Source of the DNA: Fasciola hepatica
Taxonomy: Eukaryota > Platyhelminthes > Trematoda > Plagiorchiida > Fasciolidae
Reading direction: 5' to 3'
Assembly: GCA_948099385.1 (NCBI GenBank)
Contig: CANUEZ040000191.1
Location: 9,052,001 to 9,116,000, forward strand
DNA length: 64,000 nt
In this document: piece by piece, positions 1-13,600 of the stretch
Position numbering within the stretch: the first letter of the stretch is position 1
Layout: each line of letters opens with the position of its first letter
Program-made: the position numbers and the translations under genes
The notes under the pieces: generated by a model
The model's input: only the letters and a program-made list of their open reading frames with translations
What the model was told of the DNA's origin: nothing
The model's database searches: none

Positions 1-888
1 AGCACTCACTGTACAGCTGTTTCATCATTGTTCGGACTCGACTCATCAGCAGTGCACATCGACCGAGCAACCACGGGGACTCCAACAACCGGTGAACAAT
101 TGTGAATCGAACAACTCAACAACACAAGGCTATCCGGGATGGCTTTCAACGCTTTGTTCAACATCTACACTACATGATATAGCACCCTTCCCAAACTGGC
201 TTCAAATTTGAATGGTAACAACCAGTTTCGCGCACACCGATCGACTCCTATGATGGATGACTTCACTGTAGGGGCCTAAGTACAACCAACGCATTCCCAA
301 ATGAAAAACCTACACTGCTTCCTTACTATGCATGCAATTGATTAGTAGTAGGAGATTAGATTAGATTAGATTAGAATAGATTTGTATAATTTGATTGATC
401 ATGCAGCTTGAACGTTCAACTGAGCATTCAAATCCATTAAAGCACTCACTGTACAGCTGTTTCATCCTTGTTCGGACTCGACTCATCAGCAGTGCACATC
501 GACCGCGCAACCACGGGGACTCCAACAACCGCTGAACAATTGTGAATGGAACAATTTTACAACACAAGGCTATCCCGGATGGCTATCAACGCTATGTTCA
601 ACATCTACACTACATCATATATAGCACCCCTCCCAAACTGGCTTCAAATTTCAATGGTAACAACCAGCTTCGCGCACACCGATCGACTCCTATGATGGAT
701 GACTTCTCTGTAGGGGCCTAAGTACAACCAACGCATTCACAAATGATAAACCTACACAACTCCCTTAATTTGCATGCAATTGATTATAAATAGGTGACTA
801 GATTAGATCAGATTAGAATAGATTTGTATAATATGATTGTTCATGCAGCTTGAACGCTCATCTGAGCATTGAAATCCTTGGAAGCACT

Positions 889-936
889 CAGTGTACAGCT
901 GTTTCATCCTTGGTCGGACTCGACTCATCAGCAGTG
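889..936 (-). pseudogene. Hammerhead copy with disrupted stem I
   Basis: The 3' strand of stem I is CACTG instead of CAGTG on the minus strand, so it no longer pairs at its central position with the 5' strand CACTG. The catalytic boxes are otherwise normal. The copy is predicted to be weakened. Confidence 0.6.
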
Positions 937-1324
937 CACATCGACCGAGCAACCACGGGCACTCCAACAACCGCTGAACCATTGTGAATCGAACAACTCA
1001 ACAACACTAGGCTATCCGGGTTGTCTATCAACGCTTTGTTCAAAATCTACCCTTCATCATATGTAGCAACCTTCTTAAACTGGCTTCAAATTTCAATGGT
1101 AACAACCAGCTTCGCGCACACAGATCGATTCTTATGATGGATGAATTTCTTTTGGGGCCTCAGTATAACCAACGCATTCCCAAATGAAAAACCTACACAG
1201 CTTCCTTACTATGCAAGCAATTGATTAACATTAGGAGATTAGAAAATATTAGAATAGGTTTGTATAATTTGATTGATCATGCAGCTTGAACGCTCAACTG
1301 AGCATTGAAATCCATGGAAGCACT

Positions 1325-1372
1325 CACTGTACAGCTGTTTCATCCTTGTTCGGACTCGACTCATCAGCAGTG
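1325..1372 (-). ncRNA. Type I hammerhead ribozyme, representative leftward copy
   Basis: Read on the minus strand: CACTG (stem I, 5' strand), CTGATGA (conserved box, positions 3-9 in hammerhead numbering), GTC...GAT (stem II, 3 bp with a G.U closing pair and a 13-nt loop), GAAA (positions 12-15.1), CAGCTG followed by TA (stem III plus GTA triplet), then CAGTG (stem I, 3' strand). CACTG and CAGTG are fully complementary. Predicted cleavage is after the A of GTA. Stem III is the palindrome ACAGCTGT, which allows only 2 bp with a 4-nt loop in a monomer but a longer helix between two molecules. All core bases known to be required are present. Activity is inferred, not shown. Confidence 0.87.
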
Positions 1373-3949
1373 CACATCGACCGAGCAACCACGGGGACTC
1401 CAACAACCGGTCAACCATTGTGAATCGAACAACTCAACAACACAAGGCTATCCGGGATGGCTATCAACGCTTCGTTCAATATCCACACTACATCATATAG
1501 CACCCTTCCCAAACTGGCTTCGAATTTCAATGGTAACAACCAGCTTTGCGCACACCGATCGACTCCTATGATGGATGAATTCTCTGTAAGGGCCTAAGTA
1601 CAACCAACGCATTCCCAAATGAAAAACCTACACAGCTTCCTTATTATGCATGCAATTGATTAGTAGTAGGAGATTAGATTAGATTAGATTAGAATAGATT
1701 TGTATAATATGATTGTTCATGCAGCTTGAACGCTCAACTGAGCATTGAAATCCATGGAAGCACTCACTGTACAGCTGTTTCATCCTTGTTCGGACTCGAC
1801 TCATCAGCAGTGCACATCGACCGAGCCTCCACGGGGACTCCAACAACCGCTGGACCATTGTGAATCGAACGACTTAACAACAAAAGGCTATCCGGGATGG
1901 CTAACAACGATTTGTTCAACATCTGCACTACATCATATATAGCACCCTTTCCAAACTGGCTTCAAATTTCAATGGTAACAACCAGCTTTGCGCACACCGA
2001 TCGACTCCTATTATGGATGAATTCTCTGTAGGGGCCTCAGTAAAAGCAACAGATTCCCAAATGAAAAACCTACACAGCTTCTTTTTATGCATGCAATTGA
2101 TTAGTAGTAGGAGATTAGATTAGATTAGAATAGATTTGTATAATATGATTGATCATGCAGCTTGAACGCTCAACTGAGCATTGAAATCCATGGAAGCACT
2201 CACTGTACAGCTGTTTCATCCTTGTTCGGACTCGACTCATCAGCAGTGCACATCGACCGAGCAACCATGGGGACTCCAACAACCGGAAAACCATTGTGAA
2301 TCGAACAACTTAACAACACAAGGCTATCCGAGATGGCTATCAACGCTTTGTTCAACATCTACACTACATGATACAGCACCCTTCCCAAACTGGCTTCAAA
2401 TTTGAATGGTAACAACCAGCTTCGCGCACACCGATCGACTCCTATGATGGATGACTTCACTGTAGGGGCCTAAGTACAACCAACGCATTCCCAAATGAAA
2501 AACCTACACTGCTTCCTTACTATGCATGCAATTGATTAGTAGTAGGAGATTAGATTAGATTAGATTAGATTAGATTTGTATAATATGATTGATCATGCAG
2601 CTTGAACGCTCAACTGAGCATTGAAATCCATGGAAGCACTCACTGTACAGCTGTTTCATCCTTGTTCGGACTCGACTCATCAGCAGTGCACATCGACCGA
2701 GCAACCACGGGGACTCCAACAACCGGTCAACCATTGTGAATCGAACAACTTAACAACACAAGGCTATCCGGGACTGTTATCAACGCTATGTTCAACATCT
2801 ACACTGCATCATATATAGCACCCTTCCAAAACTGGCTTCAAATTTGACTGGTACCAACCAACTTCGCGCACACCGATCGACTCCTATGATGGATGACTTC
2901 TCTGTAGGGGCCTAAGTACAACCAAGGCAATCCTAAAGGAAAATCGTGCAAAGCCTCCTTACTCTGCATGCAATTGTTTATTAGTACGAGATTAGATTAG
3001 ATTAGATTTGATTAGATTAGATTTGTATAATATGATTGATCATGCAGCTTGAACGCTCAACTTTGCACTGAAATCCATGGAAGCACTCACTGTACAGCTG
3101 TTTCATCCTTGTTCGGACTCGACTCATCAGCAGTGCACATCGACCGAGCAACCACGGGGACTCCAACAACCGGTCAACCATTGTGAATCGAACAACTTAA
3201 CAACACAAGGATATCCGGGATGGCTATCAACGCTTCGTTCAACATCTACACTACATCATATATAGCACCCTTCTTAAACTGGCTTCAAATTTGAATGGTA
3301 ACAACCAGCTTCGCGCACACCGATCGACTCCTATGATGGATGACTTCTCTGTAGGGGCCTAAGTACAACCAACGCATTCCCAAATGATAAACCTACAAAG
3401 CTTCCTTACTATGCATGCAATTGATTAATATTAAGACATAAGATTAGATTAGATTAGATTTGTATAATATGATTGATCATGCAGCTTGAACGCTCAACTG
3501 AGCATTGAAATCCATGGAAGCACTCACTGTACAGCTGTTTCATCCTTGTTCGGACTCGACTCATCAGCAGTGCACATCGACCGAGCAACCACGGGGACTC
3601 CAACAACCGCTGAACCATTGTGAATCGAACAACTTAACAACACAAGGCTATCCGAGATGGCTATCAACGCTTTGTTCAACATCTACACTACATGATATAG
3701 CACCCTTCCCAAACTGGCTTCAAATTTGAATGGTAACAACCAGCTTCGCGCACACCGATCGACTCCTATGATGGATGACTTCTCTGTAGGGGCCTAAGTA
3801 CAACCAACGCATTCCCAAATGATAAACCTACACAGCTTCCTTACTATGCATGCAATTGATTAGTAGTAGGAGATTAGATTAGATTAGATTAGATTAGAAT
3901 AGATTTGTATAATATGATTGATCATGCAGCTTGAACGCTCAACTTTGCA

Positions 3950-6900
3950 CTGAAATCCATGGAAGCACTCACTGTACAGCTGTTTCATCCTTGTTCGGAC
4001 TCGACTCATCAGCAGTGCACATCGACCGAGCAACCACGGGGACTCCAACAACCGCTGAACCATTGTGAATCGAACACCTTAACAACACAAGGATATCCGG
4101 GATGGCTATCAACGATTTGTTCAACATCTACACTAGATCATGTACAGCACACTTCCCAAACTGGCTTCGAATTTCAATGGTAACAACCAGCTTCGCGCAC
4201 ACCGATCGACTCCTATGATGGATGACTTCTCTGTAGGGGCCTAAGTACAACCAACGCATTCCCAAATGAAAAACCTACACAGCTTCCTTACTATGCATGC
4301 AATTGATTAGTAGTAGGAGATTAGATTAGATTAGATTAGATTAGAATAGATTTGTATAATATGATTGATCATGCAGCTTGAACGCTCAACTGAGCATTGA
4401 AATCCATGGAAGCACTCACTGTACAGCTGTTTCATCCTTGTTCGGACTCGACTCATCAGCAGTGCACATCGACCGAGCAACCACGGGGACTCCAACAACC
4501 GCTGAACCATTGTGAATCGAACAACTCGACAACACAAGGCTATCCGCGATGGCTATCAACGCTTTCTTCAACATCTACACTACATCATATATAGCACCCT
4601 TCTTAAACTGGCTTCAAATTTGAATGGTAACAACCAGCTTCGCGCACTCCGATCGACTCCTATGATGGATGACTTCTCTGTAGGGGCCTAAGTACAACCA
4701 ACGCATTCCCAAATGAACAACCTACACAGCTTCCTTACTATGCATGCAATTGATTAATATTAAGACATAAGATTAGATTAGATTAGATTTGTATAATATG
4801 ATTGATCATGCAGCTTGAACGCTCAACTGAGCATTGAAATCCATGGAAGCACTCACTGTACAGCTGTTTCATCCTTGTTCGGACTCGACTCATCAGCAGT
4901 GCACATCGACCGAGCAACCATGGGGACTCCAACAACCGGTGAACAATTGTGAATCGAACAACTTAACAACACAAGGCTATCCGAGATGGCTATCAACGCT
5001 TTGTTCAACATCTACACTACATCATATATAGAACCCTTCCCAAACTGGTTAAAATTTGAAGGGTAACAACCAGCTTCGCGCACACCGATCGACTCCTATG
5101 ATGGATGACTTCTCTGTAGGGGCTTAAGTACAACCAACGCATTCCCAAATGAAAAACCTACACAGCTTCCTTACTATGCATGCAATTGATTAGTAGTAGG
5201 AGATTAGATTAGATTAGATTAGATTAGAATAGATTTGTATAATATGATTGATCATGCAGCTTGAACGCTCAACTGAGCATTGAAATCCATGGAAGCACTC
5301 ACTGTACAGCTGTTTCATCCTTGTTCGGACTCGACTCATCAGCAGTGCACATCGACCGAGCAACCACGGGGACTCCAACAACCGGTCAACCATTGTGAAT
5401 CGAACAACTTAACAAAACAAGGCTATCCGGGATGGTTATCAACGCTATGTTCAACATCTACACTGCATCATCTATAGCACCGTTCCCAAACTGGCTTCAA
5501 ATTTGAATGGTAACAACCAGCTTCGCGCACACCGATCGACTCCTATGATGAATGACTTCTCTGTAGGGGCCTAAGTACAACCAACGCAATCCTAAAGGAA
5601 AATCGTGCAAAGCCTCCTTACTCTGCATGCAATTGATTATTAGTACGAGATTAGATTAGATTAGATTTGATTAGATTAGATTTGTATAATATGATTGATC
5701 ATGGAGCTTGAACGCTCAACTGAGCATTGAAATCCATGGAAGCACTCACTGTACAGCTGTTTCATCCTTGTTCGGACTCGACTCATCAGCAGTGCACATC
5801 GACCGAGCAACCACGGGGACTCCAACAACCGGTGAACCATTGTGAATCGAACAACTTAACAACACAAGGCTATCCGGGATGGTTATCAACGCTACGTTCA
5901 ACATCTACACTGCATCATATATAGCACCGTTCCCAAACTGGCTTCAAATTTGAATGGTAACAACCAGCTTCGCGCACACCGATCGACTCCTATGATGGAT
6001 GACTTCTCTGTAGGGGCCTAAGTACAACCAACGCATTCCCAAATGATAAACCTACACAGCTTCCTTACTATGCATGCAATTGATTAGTAGTAGGAGATTA
6101 GATTAGATTAGATTAGATTAGAATAGATTTGTATAATATGATTGATCATGCAGCTTGAACGCTCAACTTTGCACTGAAATCCATGGAAGCACTCACTGTA
6201 CAGCTGTTTCATCCTTGTTCGGACTCGACTCATCAGCAGTGCACATCGACCGAGCAACCACGGGGACTCCAACAACCGCTGAACCATTGTGAATCGAACA
6301 CCTTAACAACACAAGGATATCCGGGATGGCTATCAACGATTTGTTCAACATCTACACTAGATCATGTACAGCACACTTCCCAAACTGGCTTCGAAGTTCA
6401 ATGGTAACAACCAGCTTCGCGCACACCGATCGACTCCTATGATGGATGACTTCTCTGTAGGGGCCTAAGTACAACCAACGCATTCCCAAATGATAAACCT
6501 ACACAGCTTCCTTACTATGCATGCAATTGATTAGTAGTAGGAGATTAGATTAGAATAGATTAGATTAGAATAGATTTGTATAATATGATTGATCATGCAG
6601 CTTGAACGCTCAACTGAGCATTGAAATCCATGGAAGCACTCACTGTACAGCTGTTTCATCCTTGTTCGGACTCGACTCATCAGCAGTGCACATCGACCGA
6701 GCAACCATGGGGACTCCAACAACCGGAGAACCATTGTGAATCGAACAACTTAACAACACAAGGCTATCCGGGATGGCTATCAACGCTTTGTTCAACATCT
6801 ACACTACATCATATATAGAACCCTTCCCAAACTGGTTAAAATTTGAAGGGTAACAACCAGCTTCGCGCACACCGATCGACTCCTATGATGGATGACTTCT

Positions 6901-7940
6901 CTGTCGGGGCTTAAGTACAACCAACGCATTCCCAAATGAAAAACCTACACAGCTTCCTTACTATGCATGCAATTGATTAGTAGTAGGAGATTAGATTAGA
7001 TTAGATTAGATTAGAATAGATTTGTATAATATGATTGATCATGCAGCTTGAACGCTCAACTGAGCATTGAAATCCATGGAAGCACTCACTGTACAGCTGT
7101 TTCATCCTTGTTCGGACTCGACTCATCAGCAGTGCACATCGACCGAGCAACCACGGGGACTCCAACAACCGGTCAACCATTGTGAATCGAACAACTTAAC
7201 AAAACAAGGCTATCCGGGATGGTTATCAACGCTATGTTCAACATCTACACTGCATCATCTATAGCACCGTTCCCAAACTGGCTTCAAATTTGAATGGTAA
7301 CAACCAGCTTCGCGCACACCGATCGACTCCTATGATGAATGACTTCGCTGTAGGGGCCTAAGTACAACCAACGCAATCCTAAAGGAAAATCGTGCAAAGC
7401 CTCCTTACTCTGCATGCAATTGATTATTAGTACGAGATTAGATTAGATTAGATTTGATTAGATTAGATTTGTATAATATGATTGATCATGCAGCTTGAAC
7501 GCTCAACTGAGCATTGAAATCCATGGAAGCACTCACTGTACAGCTGTTTCATCCTTGTTCGGACTCGACTCATCAGCAGTGCACATCGACCGAGCAACCA
7601 CGGGCACTACAACAACCGGTGAACCATTGTGAATCGAACAACTTAACAACACAAGGCTATCCGGGATGGCTATCAACGCTTTGTTCAACATCTAGACTAC
7701 ATCATTTATAGCAACCTTCCCAAACTGGCTTCAAATTTCAATGGTAACAACCAGCTTCGCGCACACCGATCGACTCCTATGATGGATGACTTCTCTGTAG
7801 GGGCCTAAGTACAACCAACGCATTCCCAAATGAAAAACCTACACAGCTTCCTTACTATGCATGCAATTGATTAGTAGTAGGAGATTAGATTAGAAAAGAT
7901 TAAATTAGAATAGATTTGTATAATATGATTGATCATGCAG
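3950..7940 (-). repeat. Local higher-order repetition, 4- and 5-monomer offsets
   Basis: The monomer near 3950 matches that near 6174 in diagnostic variants (TTTGCACTG instead of GAGCATTG; TAGATCATGTACAGCACAC), an offset of 2224 bp. Monomers near 4834, 5280 and 5727 match those near 6621, 7067 and 7514 at an offset of 1787 bp (for example CTAAAGGAAAATCG at 5590 and 7377). The mixed offsets indicate unequal exchange within the block. Confidence 0.75.
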
Positions 7941-9742
7941 CTTGAACGCTCAACTGAGCATTGAAATCCATGGAAGCACTCACTGTACAGCTGTTTCATC
8001 CTTGTTCGGACTCGACTCATCAGCAGTGCACATCGACCGAGCAACCACGGGGACTCCAACAACCGCTGAACCATTGTGAATCGAACAACTTAACAACACA
8101 AGGCTATCCGGGATGGCTATCAACGCTTTGTTCATCATCTACACTACATCAATTATAGGAACCTTCCCAAACTGGCTTCAAATTTGAATGGTAACAACCA
8201 GCTTCGCGCACACCGATCGACTCCTATGATGGATGACTTCTCTGTAGGGGCCTAAGTACAACCAACGCATTCCCAAATGATAAACCTACACAGCTTCCTT
8301 ACTATGCATGCAATTGATTAGCAGTAGGAGATTAGATTAGATTAGATTAGATTTGTATAATATGATTGATCATGCAGCTTGAACGCTCAACTGAGCATTG
8401 AAATCCATGAAAGCACTCACTGTACAGCTGTTTCATCCTTGTTCGGACTCGACTCATCAGCAGTGCACATCGACCGAGCAACCACGGGGACTCCAACAAC
8501 CGCTGAACCATTGTGAATCGAACAACCCAACAAAACAAGGCTATCCGGGATGGCTATCAACGCTTTCTTCAACATCTACACTACATCATATATAGCACCA
8601 TTCCCAAACTGGCTTCGAATTTCAATGGTAACAACCAGCTTCGCGCACACCGATCGACTCCTATGATGGATGACTTCCCTTTTGGGGGCCTGAGTAAAAC
8701 CAACGCATTCCCAAATGAAAAACCTACACAGCTTCCTTACTATGCATGCAATTGATTAGTAGTACGAGATTAGATTAGATTAGATTTGTATAATATGATT
8801 GATCATGCATCTTGAACAATCAAGTGAGCATTGAAATCCATGGAAGCACTCACTGTACAGCTGTTTCATCCTTGTTCGGACTCGACTCATCAGCAGTGCA
8901 CATCGACCGAGCCTCCACGGGGACTCCAACAACCGGTCAACCATTGTGAATCGAACAACTCAACAACACAGGGCTATCCGGGATGGCTATCAACGCTTTG
9001 TTCAACATCTACACTACATCATATATAGCACTCTTCCCAAACTGGCTTCAAATTTGAATGGTAACAACCAGCTTCGCGCACACCGATCGACTCCTATGAT
9101 GGATTACTTATCTGTAGGGGCCTGAGTACAACCAACGCATTCACAAATGAAAAACCTACACAGCTTCCTTACTATGCATGCAATTGATTAGTAGTACGAG
9201 ATAAGATTAGATTAGATTAGATTAGATTAGATTTGTATAATATGATTGATCATGCAGCTTGAACAATCAAGTGAGCATTGAAATCCATGGAAGCACTCAC
9301 TGTACAGCTGTTTCATCCTTGTTCGGACTCGACTCATCAGCAGTGCACATCGACCGAGCAACCACGGGGACTCCAACAACCGCTGAACCATGGTGAATCG
9401 AACAATTTAACAACACAAGGCTATCCAGGATGGCTATCAACGCTTTGTTCAACATCTACACTACATGATATATCACGCTTCCCAAACTGGCTTCAAATTT
9501 CAATGGTAACAACCAGCTTCGCGCACACCGATCGACTCCTATGATGGATGACCTCTCTTTTGGGGCCCAAGTACAACCAACGCATTCCCAAATGAAAAAC
9601 CTACACAGCTTCCTTACTATGCATGCAATTGATTAGTAGTAGGAAATTAGATTAGTTTAGATTAGATTAGGATAGATTTGTATAATATGATTGATCATGC
9701 AGCTTGAACGCTCAACTGAGCATTGAAATCCATGGAAGCACT

Positions 9743-9790
9743 CACTGTACAGCTGTTTCATCCTTGTTCGGACTCGACTTATCAGCAGTG
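9743..9790 (-). pseudogene. Hammerhead copy with G8 to A change
   Basis: The conserved box reads CTGATAA on the minus strand. G8 acts directly in hammerhead catalysis, so this copy is predicted inactive. All other elements are consensus. Confidence 0.7.
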
Positions 9791-10615
9791 CACATCGACC
9801 GAGCAACCACGGGGACTCCAACAACCGGTGAACCATTGTGAATCGAACAACTTAACAACACAAGGCTATCCGGGATGGCTATCAACGCTTTGTTCAACAT
9901 CTAGACTACATCATTTATAGCACCCTTCCCAAACTGGCTTCAAATTTCAATGGTAACAACCAGCTTCGCGCATACCGATCGACTCCTATGATGGATGACT
10001 TCTCTGTAGGGGCCTAAGTACAACCAACGCATTCCCAAATGAAAAACCTACACAGTTTCCTTACTATGCATGCAATTGATTAATAGTAGGAGATTACATT
10101 ATATCATATTAGATTAGAATTGTATAATATGATTGATCACGCAGCTTGAACGCTCAACTGAGCATTGAAATCCATAGAAGCACTCACTGTACAGCTTTTT
10201 CATCCTTGTTCGGACTCGACTCATCAGCAGTGCACATCGACCGAGCAACCACAGGGACTCCAACAACCGCTGAACCATTGTGAATCGAACAACTCAACAA
10301 CACTAGGCTATCAGGGTTGTCTATCAACGCTTTGTTCAACATCTACACTACATCATATAGCACCCTTCCCAAACTGGCTTCAAATTTGAATGGTAACAAC
10401 CAGCTTCGCGCACACCGATCGACTCCTATGATGGATGATTTAACTTTTGGGGGCCTGAGTTCAACAAACGCATTCACAAATGAAAAATCTACGCAGCTTC
10501 CTTATTATGCATGCAATTGATTAGTAGTACGAGATTAGATTAGACAAGATTTGTATAATATGATTGATCATGCAGCTTGAACGCACAACTGAGCATTGAA
10601 AACCATGGAAGCAAT

Positions 10616-10663
10616 CACTGTACAGCTGTTTCATCCTTGTTCGGACTCGACTCATCACCAGTG
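10616..10663 (-). pseudogene. Hammerhead copy with C3 to G change
   Basis: The conserved box reads GTGATGA on the minus strand. C3 pairs with G8 in the active fold, so the copy is predicted inactive. The region just upstream of stem I also carries a substitution (GATTCGCACTG instead of GATGTGCACTG). Confidence 0.7.
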
Positions 10664-13600
10664 CGAATCGACCGAGCAACCACGGGGACTCCAACAACCG
10701 CTGAACCATTGTGAATCGAACAACTTAACAACACAAGGCTATCCGCGACGGCTATCAACGCTTTGTTCAACATCTGCACTACAGCATATATAGCACCCTT
10801 CCCAAACTGGCTTCAAATTTGAATGGTAACAACCAGCTTCGCGCACACCGATCGACTCCTATGATGGATGACTTCTCTGTAGGGGCCTAAGTACAACCAA
10901 CGCATTCACAAATGAAAAATCTAAACAGCTTCCTTACTATGCATGCAATGGATTAGTAGTAGGAGATTAGATTAGATTAGATTAGAATAGATTTGTATAA
11001 TATGATTGATCATGCAGCTTGAACGCTCAACTGAGCATTGAAATCCATGGAAGCACTCACTGTACAGCTGTTTCATCCTTGTTCGGACTCGACTCATCAG
11101 CAGTGCACATCGACCGAGCAACCACGGGGACTCCAACAACCGCTGAACCATTGTGAATCGAAAAACTCAACAACACAAGGCTATCCCGGATGGCTATCAA
11201 CGCTTTGTTCAACATCTACACTACATCATATATAGCACCCTTCCCAAAAGGGCTTCAAATTTGAATGGTAACAACCAGCTTCGCGCACACCGATCGACTC
11301 CTATGATGGATGACTTCCCCTTTGGGGGCCTAAGTACAACCAACGCATTCCCAAATGATAAACCTACACAGCTTCCTTACTATGCATGCAATTGATTAGT
11401 AGTAGGAGATTAGATTAGATTAGATTAGATTAGAATAGATTTGTATAATATAATTGATCATGCAGCTTGAACGCTCAACTGAGCATTGAAATCCATGGAA
11501 GCACTCACTGTACAGCTGTTTCATCCTTGTTCGGACTCGACTCATCAGCAGTGCACATCGACCGAGCAACCATGGGGACTCCAACAACCGGTGAACCATT
11601 GTGAACCGAAAAACTCAACAACACAAGGCTATCCGGGTTGTCTATCAATGCTTTGTTCAACATCTACACTACATCATATATAGCACCCTTCCCAAACTGG
11701 CTTCAAATTTCAATGGTAACAACCAGCTTCGCGCACACCGATCGACTCCTATGATGGATGAATTCTCTGTAGGGGCCTAAATACAACCAACGCATTCCCA
11801 AATGAAAAACCTACACAGCATCTTTACTGTGCATGCAATTGATTAGTAGTAGGAGATTTTAATTAGATTAGAATTGTATAATATGATTGATCATGCAGCT
11901 TGAACGCTCAACTGAGCATTGAAATCCATGGAAGCACTCACTGTACAGCTGTTTCATCCTTGTTCGGACTCGACTCATCAGCAGTGCACATCGACCGAGC
12001 AACCACGGGGACTCCAACAACCGCTGAACCATTGTGAACCGAAAAACTCAACAACACAAGGCTATCCGGGTTGTCTATCAATGCTTTGTTCAACATCTAC
12101 ACTACATCATATATAGCACCGTTCCCAAACTGGCTTCAAATTTCAATGGTAACAACCAGCTTCGCGCACACCGATCGACTCCTATGATGGATGACTTCTC
12201 TGTAGGGGCCTAAGTACAACCAACGCATTCCCAAATGAAAAACCTACACAGCTTCCTTACTATGCATGCAATTGATTAGTAGTAGGAGATTAGATTAGAT
12301 TAGATTAGAATAGATTTGTATAATATGATTGATCATGCAGCTTGAACGCTCAACTGAGCATTGAAATCCATGGAAGCACTCACTGTACAGCTGTTTCATC
12401 CTTGTTCGGACTCGACTCATCAGCAGTGTACATCGACCGAGCAACCACGGGGACTCCAACAAACGGTCAACCATTGTGAATCGAACAACTCGACAAAACA
12501 AGGCTATCCGATGTCGCTATCAACGCTTTGTTCAACATCTACACTACATCATATCGGGCTCCCTTCCCAAACTGGCTTCAAATTTGAATGGTAACAACCA
12601 GCTTCGCGCACACCGGTCAACTCCTATGATGGATGACTTCTCTGTAGGGGCCTAAGTACAACCAACGCATTCCCAAATGAAAAACTCACACAGCTTCCTT
12701 ACTATGCATGCAATTTATTAGCAGAAAAAGATTAGATAAGTTTAGAATAGATTTGTATAATATGATTGATCATGCAGCTTGAACGCTCAACTGAGCATTG
12801 AAATCCATGGGAGCACTCACTGTACAGCTGTTTCATCCTTGTTCGGACTCGACTCTTCAGCAGTGTACATCGACCGAGCAACCACGGGGACTCCAACAAC
12901 CGCTGATCCATTGTGAATCGAACAACTTACCAACACAAGGCTATCCGGGATCGCTATCAACGCTTTGTTCAACATCTACACTACATCACATAGCACCGTT
13001 CCAAAACTGGCTTCAAAATTGAATGGTAACAACCAGCTTCGCGCACACCGATCGACTCCTATGATGGATGACTTCTCTGTAGGGGCCTAAGTACAACCAA
13101 CGCATTCCCAAATGATAAACCTACACAGCTTCCTTACTATGCATGCAATTGATTAGTAGTAGGAGATTAGATTAGATTAGATTAGATTAGAATAGATTTG
13201 TATAATATGATTGATCATGCAGCTTGAACAATCAACTGAGCATTGAAATCTATGGAAGCACTCACTGTACAGCTATTTCATCCTTGTTCGGACTCGACTC
13301 ATCAGCAGTGCACATCGACCGAGCAACCACGGGGAATCCAACAATCGGTGAACCATTGCGTTTCGAACAACTTAACAACACAAGGCTTTCCGGGATGGCT
13401 ATCAACGCTTTGTTCAACATCTACACTACATCATATTTAGCACCCTTTTCTATTTGGCTTCAAATTGGAATGGTAACTACCAGCTTCGCGCACACCGATC
13501 GACTCCTATGATGGATGACTTTTCTTTTGGGGCCTCAGTACAACAAACGCATTCCCAAATGATAAACCTACACAAATTCCTTACTATGCATGCAATTGAT

